Below, piece after piece: positions 61,060-64,000 of a stretch of 64,000 nucleotides of DNA. The notes below the pieces were generated by a model that searched no databases, was not told the DNA's origin, and saw nothing but the letters and a program-made list of their open reading frames with translations. Every line of letters starts with the position of its first letter. The first letter of the stretch is position 1. The translations under genes and the position numbers were made by a program. This DNA is from Pelecanus crispus (lineage: Eukaryota; Chordata; Aves; Pelecaniformes; Pelecanidae), in NCBI RefSeq assembly GCF_030463565.1, contig NC_134661.1, forward strand, positions 7,402,542 to 7,466,541, given 5' to 3'.

Positions 61060-61440
61060 TCATTAAAGAGAACACAGGGCTTTTATTGTGACTGTAGAGT
61101 GTCGTCTAGTGTTTTCACCGAACGTATAATTTGCCATGTATGAAAACCATTTCCAGAATTAATTTACCTACTGCAAACAGTTTGTATTAATGAAAATGCA
61201 TTTTTCATGTGGGTTTGCTGGAAAAGCTGGCTGGAGCTCAAGAGCTCGCTTTATCCATCCGGCATGAGTAGGAGATGGAATTTGTTTAAAAATTAAATAA
61301 ATAACACACCCACCCCCCATTTTTAATACAATATGGCCCAGCAATAATCTCCGAGGCAGACTGCAAAGGCTGCAGAAAGCTCCATCTGTGGCATTTTAAT
61401 ATGCAGCATTGTCTCCTTTTTTAATATCCCCCCTTTCCCG
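61060..61440. promoter_or_regulatory. AT-rich island near the right end (candidate conserved element)
   Basis: A long low-GC block with CCAGAATTAATTTACC, TTAAAAATTAAATAAATAAC and TTTTAATATGCAGC segments, plus a GAGCTC-AA-GAGCTC repeat (61234..61247). It resembles other intron 3 islands. No protein-coding exon is visible in it. Confidence 0.35.
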
Positions 61441-63170
61441 GCTCGTGCTTGTGGAAGTGAGACGCGAGCTGCTGTCATCTTCCCGGGTCACATTTTGATG
61501 CTTGCAATGAACAGAAGTGGAGATGGATGCAGCCGTGGAGCCCTTCCCGTATTAACACACATATTTTAGAATAATTGATGCTGAATTCATTTTGCAGCCT
61601 CGTCTCTCCTCGGCTTTCCCCCACCCCCTCTTTCATATATGCATGGAAAAAATCCTGTTATCGTCCAGATGGCAGCTGGGCGCTCTCGGCTGAGCTGGGC
61701 CCTGCTCTGCCTTTCGGAGGCTCCTCCTGGCCGGGGAGGGACCGGGGGCCGGAGGCGGGATGCCGACCGCCGCGGTAGCATCGCGCAGCGTCTGCGCCTC
61801 GCCTTGCGGCGCTGGGCACCGGCGTGGGAGGGCGGGCAGAGGCTCTTGCTCGGGCACCAGCGCGTCGGTGCCGGCGTTGGGTACCCTCCTCCGGCCTGAG
61901 CCGCTGTCGCCGAGCGTTGCAGGTGGCCAGGTCCGACTGCTTGGCGGAGGTGGCCTGGGGCCACGGCGCCCGGGACAGCATCAGCGGAGCTGCGGAACTT
62001 TCCGCAGAAACGCCTTAATCAAAATGCTGCCTGAAAACTTTAAAATACAGGTGGGAAGGGTGGCATGAGGCTTTTACAGATAGTTTAAAATAAGAAGGTT
62101 TGAAAAATATTTCGGGCCCGAGACGCTTTGAAAACTTGCTCCTGTTTTGGGATTGGCTTCAATTATTGTGTGCAGTAAAAAAAAAACCAAAAGCTCTTTT
62201 GTGTAAATAACTGAGTGTTAATACAGGGTTGTTGAAACATTTTTTAAGAGGATCAAGGAAAGCACTTGAAAACCCGCAGGGGTGTTGAGGTACAAGATGG
62301 TTTGCACTGACCACAGCGCTCTTGGCCTTTGTAAGGAGGTTTTGACCAGCTCGGCTTCAAACCTCAGCGACAGTCCCCGTGCCGAGCCGGCTGGATGGGC
62401 CCCACCCTGCCATTTCGGTTGCACCCCCTATTTGCAGGGTTTCTGGCTGCCTTCTGTCCCTGGGGTGCGACGCTGAGCACCCGGCGCGTGCAGCCGAGCC
62501 CGCAGATAATCCCTGGGAGACCAGCGGACATTTCATGTGCTTAAAGTGAAGCCTGGGCTTAAGCGCGAGCAGGACGCGGGCTGGCGAGCTCGGCGCCGCG
62601 GCGGACCTCCGCGTGCTGCCCTCTGCGCCGTGCGTGGGTGACGGCGGGGAGCGGAGGGGAAGGGACACTCCCGGGCAGGGGCTCGGGGTGAGGCTGGTAG
62701 GAGCACCGGCACCTCGCCACGGGCAGCAGAGCCCTTTCCGGATGCACGCCGGTGCCCCGCGCCGTCCCGTGCGCGGCTTTTAAGAAATCTGATGGCGCTC
62801 TCCCCCGTAGCTTGCGTTTGGAGATTGCATCTGCCTAATTGAGGACCATTACTGAGCACGCGTATCGCCTGCCCCTCTGCGCTTGTATTATTACAGCCCA
62901 ACCTCACGCGTTATGTTTATCTCATTCCAGGACTACTGTCAGCAGCGCCACTCTAGGCATAAACTTAATTATATCTCCTTGGGTAGCAGCAGGGAAGTGA
63001 TTTATTGCTGGCTTTTGTTTCCATCCTTCCCTCACCTCTCTGTGATTACGCTCCGGAAGACGTGCGTTCCTCTTCGCTGCTGCGGAGATGCTAACGCTTG
63101 TCTGCAACTTTGTTGGAGTTGTAGAGCCCACGTCTGAAGGTCGGTGATGGCCAGGGACCTGTGCTCCGGC

Positions 63171-63206
63171 CCCGGGGCTCTCGGTGGTCCCGGGGCTCTC
63201 GGTGGC
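63171..63206. repeat. 18-bp tandem duplication
   Basis: CCCGGGGCTCTCGGTGGT at 63171..63188 is repeated at 63189..63206 with one change in the last base. A minor GC-rich duplication. Confidence 0.9.
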
Positions 63207-64000
63207 CCCAGAGCTCCCTCTCAGTGGCCCTGCCCTTACAGCTGCCCCCCCACGCACCCACAGGGTGACGCAGCGTGTTGGGATGTTTGCGTGTGCAGGG
63301 TGGGGGCTTCTAGTGCTGATGGTCTGTGACGCTTTTTCGCAGTATTTTAGTGGATGGTTTTCTTTTCAAATAATTAGTGTGTGAAGGCAGTAATCCCCTG
63401 GCTGAAGCGGCTCTGCAGGAGCATAAGTGCCAGCTCTTCAGTGCCTCTTCAACCAAAAATCCTGCGATTTCCCATCTAGCCCTCTCGTGCCGGCTGGTTT
63501 TCTCTCGCTCCTTCTTTCCCCCTTCGGGTGCGTGCTGGCAAAAGCATCCCCGGGGAGGCTCCTGGCAGCTCTCGGGCAGCGCGCTCTGCCCTGCTGCCAG
63601 GGCCAGATCCTAAGGAAAGCGCAGAAGCCTGGGAAATGGTTTCCCTTCCCCGCGCCATCCGCTAAGGCCCCTGCTCTCGCTCTCTGAGGAAAGGGAAGGT
63701 GCTTTAATTATTCCTGCCTTCTGGAAACGCCGTGGTAATTAGCAGCGCTGCAGAGACCAAGGCCAGGCTGGGCTTCCGAGCGCTCCAAGGAGGGAGGAGC
63801 TCTTCACCACTTTTTAAAGACCTCTCTCCTCCGAGGTATAGCCGTGCCTGGCCCAGCTCAGCCCTGGCTTTGGTCTGTGCCCGGAGCCCCTGGAAATGGC
63901 CTCCGGCCACGCGGGATGGGTCGGGGTTTGGGGTGCTGCGTGCGGCTCCCAGCGCGGGAGGGAGCGAGCGCTGGCAGCCGGCGTTAGGGCGGGCTTAGCA

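Larger units (their letters stand above)
14096..64000 (+). other. DSCAML1: DSCAML1 intron 3, incomplete (at least 49,905 bp)
   Basis: No sequence matching the expected continuation of the second Ig domain after Ile-Ile-Pro was found, so intron 3 is taken to run past the right edge; very long early introns are usual for DSCAM-family genes. 14100..15700 is GC-rich and empty. 16281..17140, 17400..18650, 19750..21000, 23160..26450, 28200..31100, 34030..42040, 42130..49180 and 50570..57520 are mostly GC-rich with chance frames. AT-rich islands interrupt them, the clearest being 17150..17350, 18655..18900, 31720..32110, 33780..34030, 50341..50560, 55000..55290, 56590..56780, 58090..58480, 59830..60000 and 61060..61440. 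Repeats and motifs are listed separately. No second gene is supported. Confidence 0.7.

Noticed and set aside
62929..63000. Possible exon after TCATTCCAG
   Set aside because: There is an acceptor-like sequence but no convincing donor, and the translation does not continue the second Ig domain of DSCAML1.
14096..64000. Search for DSCAML1 exon 4
   Set aside because: I looked by eye for the rest of the second Ig domain (a glycine-leucine-tyrosine strand and the partner cysteine) and found nothing. A translated alignment would be decisive.

Overview
This window is vertebrate genomic DNA, most likely from a bird. It is the 5' part of one gene, DSCAML1 (Down syndrome cell adhesion molecule-like 1), read on the + strand. 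Three coding exons are recognisable. Exon 1 (1293..1335) carries the start codon and signal peptide. Exon 2 (9885..10202) carries all of the first Ig domain. Exon 3 (13949..14095) carries the first half of the second Ig domain. All three junctions are phase 1 with GT-AG borders, and the exons join into a continuous 169-codon frame that the window then leaves unfinished. I did not find exon 4, so intron 3 appears to run from 14096 past the right edge (at least 49.9 kb).

The bird assignment is inference. It rests on a CR1 LINE 3' end with the avian/reptilian octamer tail (12053..12109), a solo LTR of an endogenous retrovirus family I recognise as widespread in birds (15715..16280, minus strand), few repeats overall, and very GC- and CpG-rich DNA with short AT-rich islands. 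The composition suits a microchromosome; DSCAML1 lies on chromosome 24 in chicken. The species cannot be read from the sequence. The LTR family hints at Neoaves, weakly.

Layout: 1..~660 is upstream flank. About 660..1760 is a CpG island covering the untranslated leader, exon 1 and the start of intron 1. 1336..9884 is intron 1. 10203..13948 is intron 2, with the CR1 fragment. 14096..64000 is intron 3, with the LTR, several minisatellites, a repeated 51-bp block, CpG clusters and many AT-rich islands that look like conserved noncoding elements.

Almost all long open frames in the window arise because GC-rich DNA has few stop codons. I found no second protein gene, no tRNA or rRNA gene and no CRISPR.

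The two most interesting signals are probably regulatory. A minisatellite at 57524..57777 contains three overlapping copies of a sequence very close to the RE1/NRSE site of the neuronal repressor REST. A composite palindrome at 21021..21047 has an RFX X-box at its centre and inverted GATA-type motifs on its flanks. Both would suit a neuron-specific adhesion gene, but neither has been tested here.
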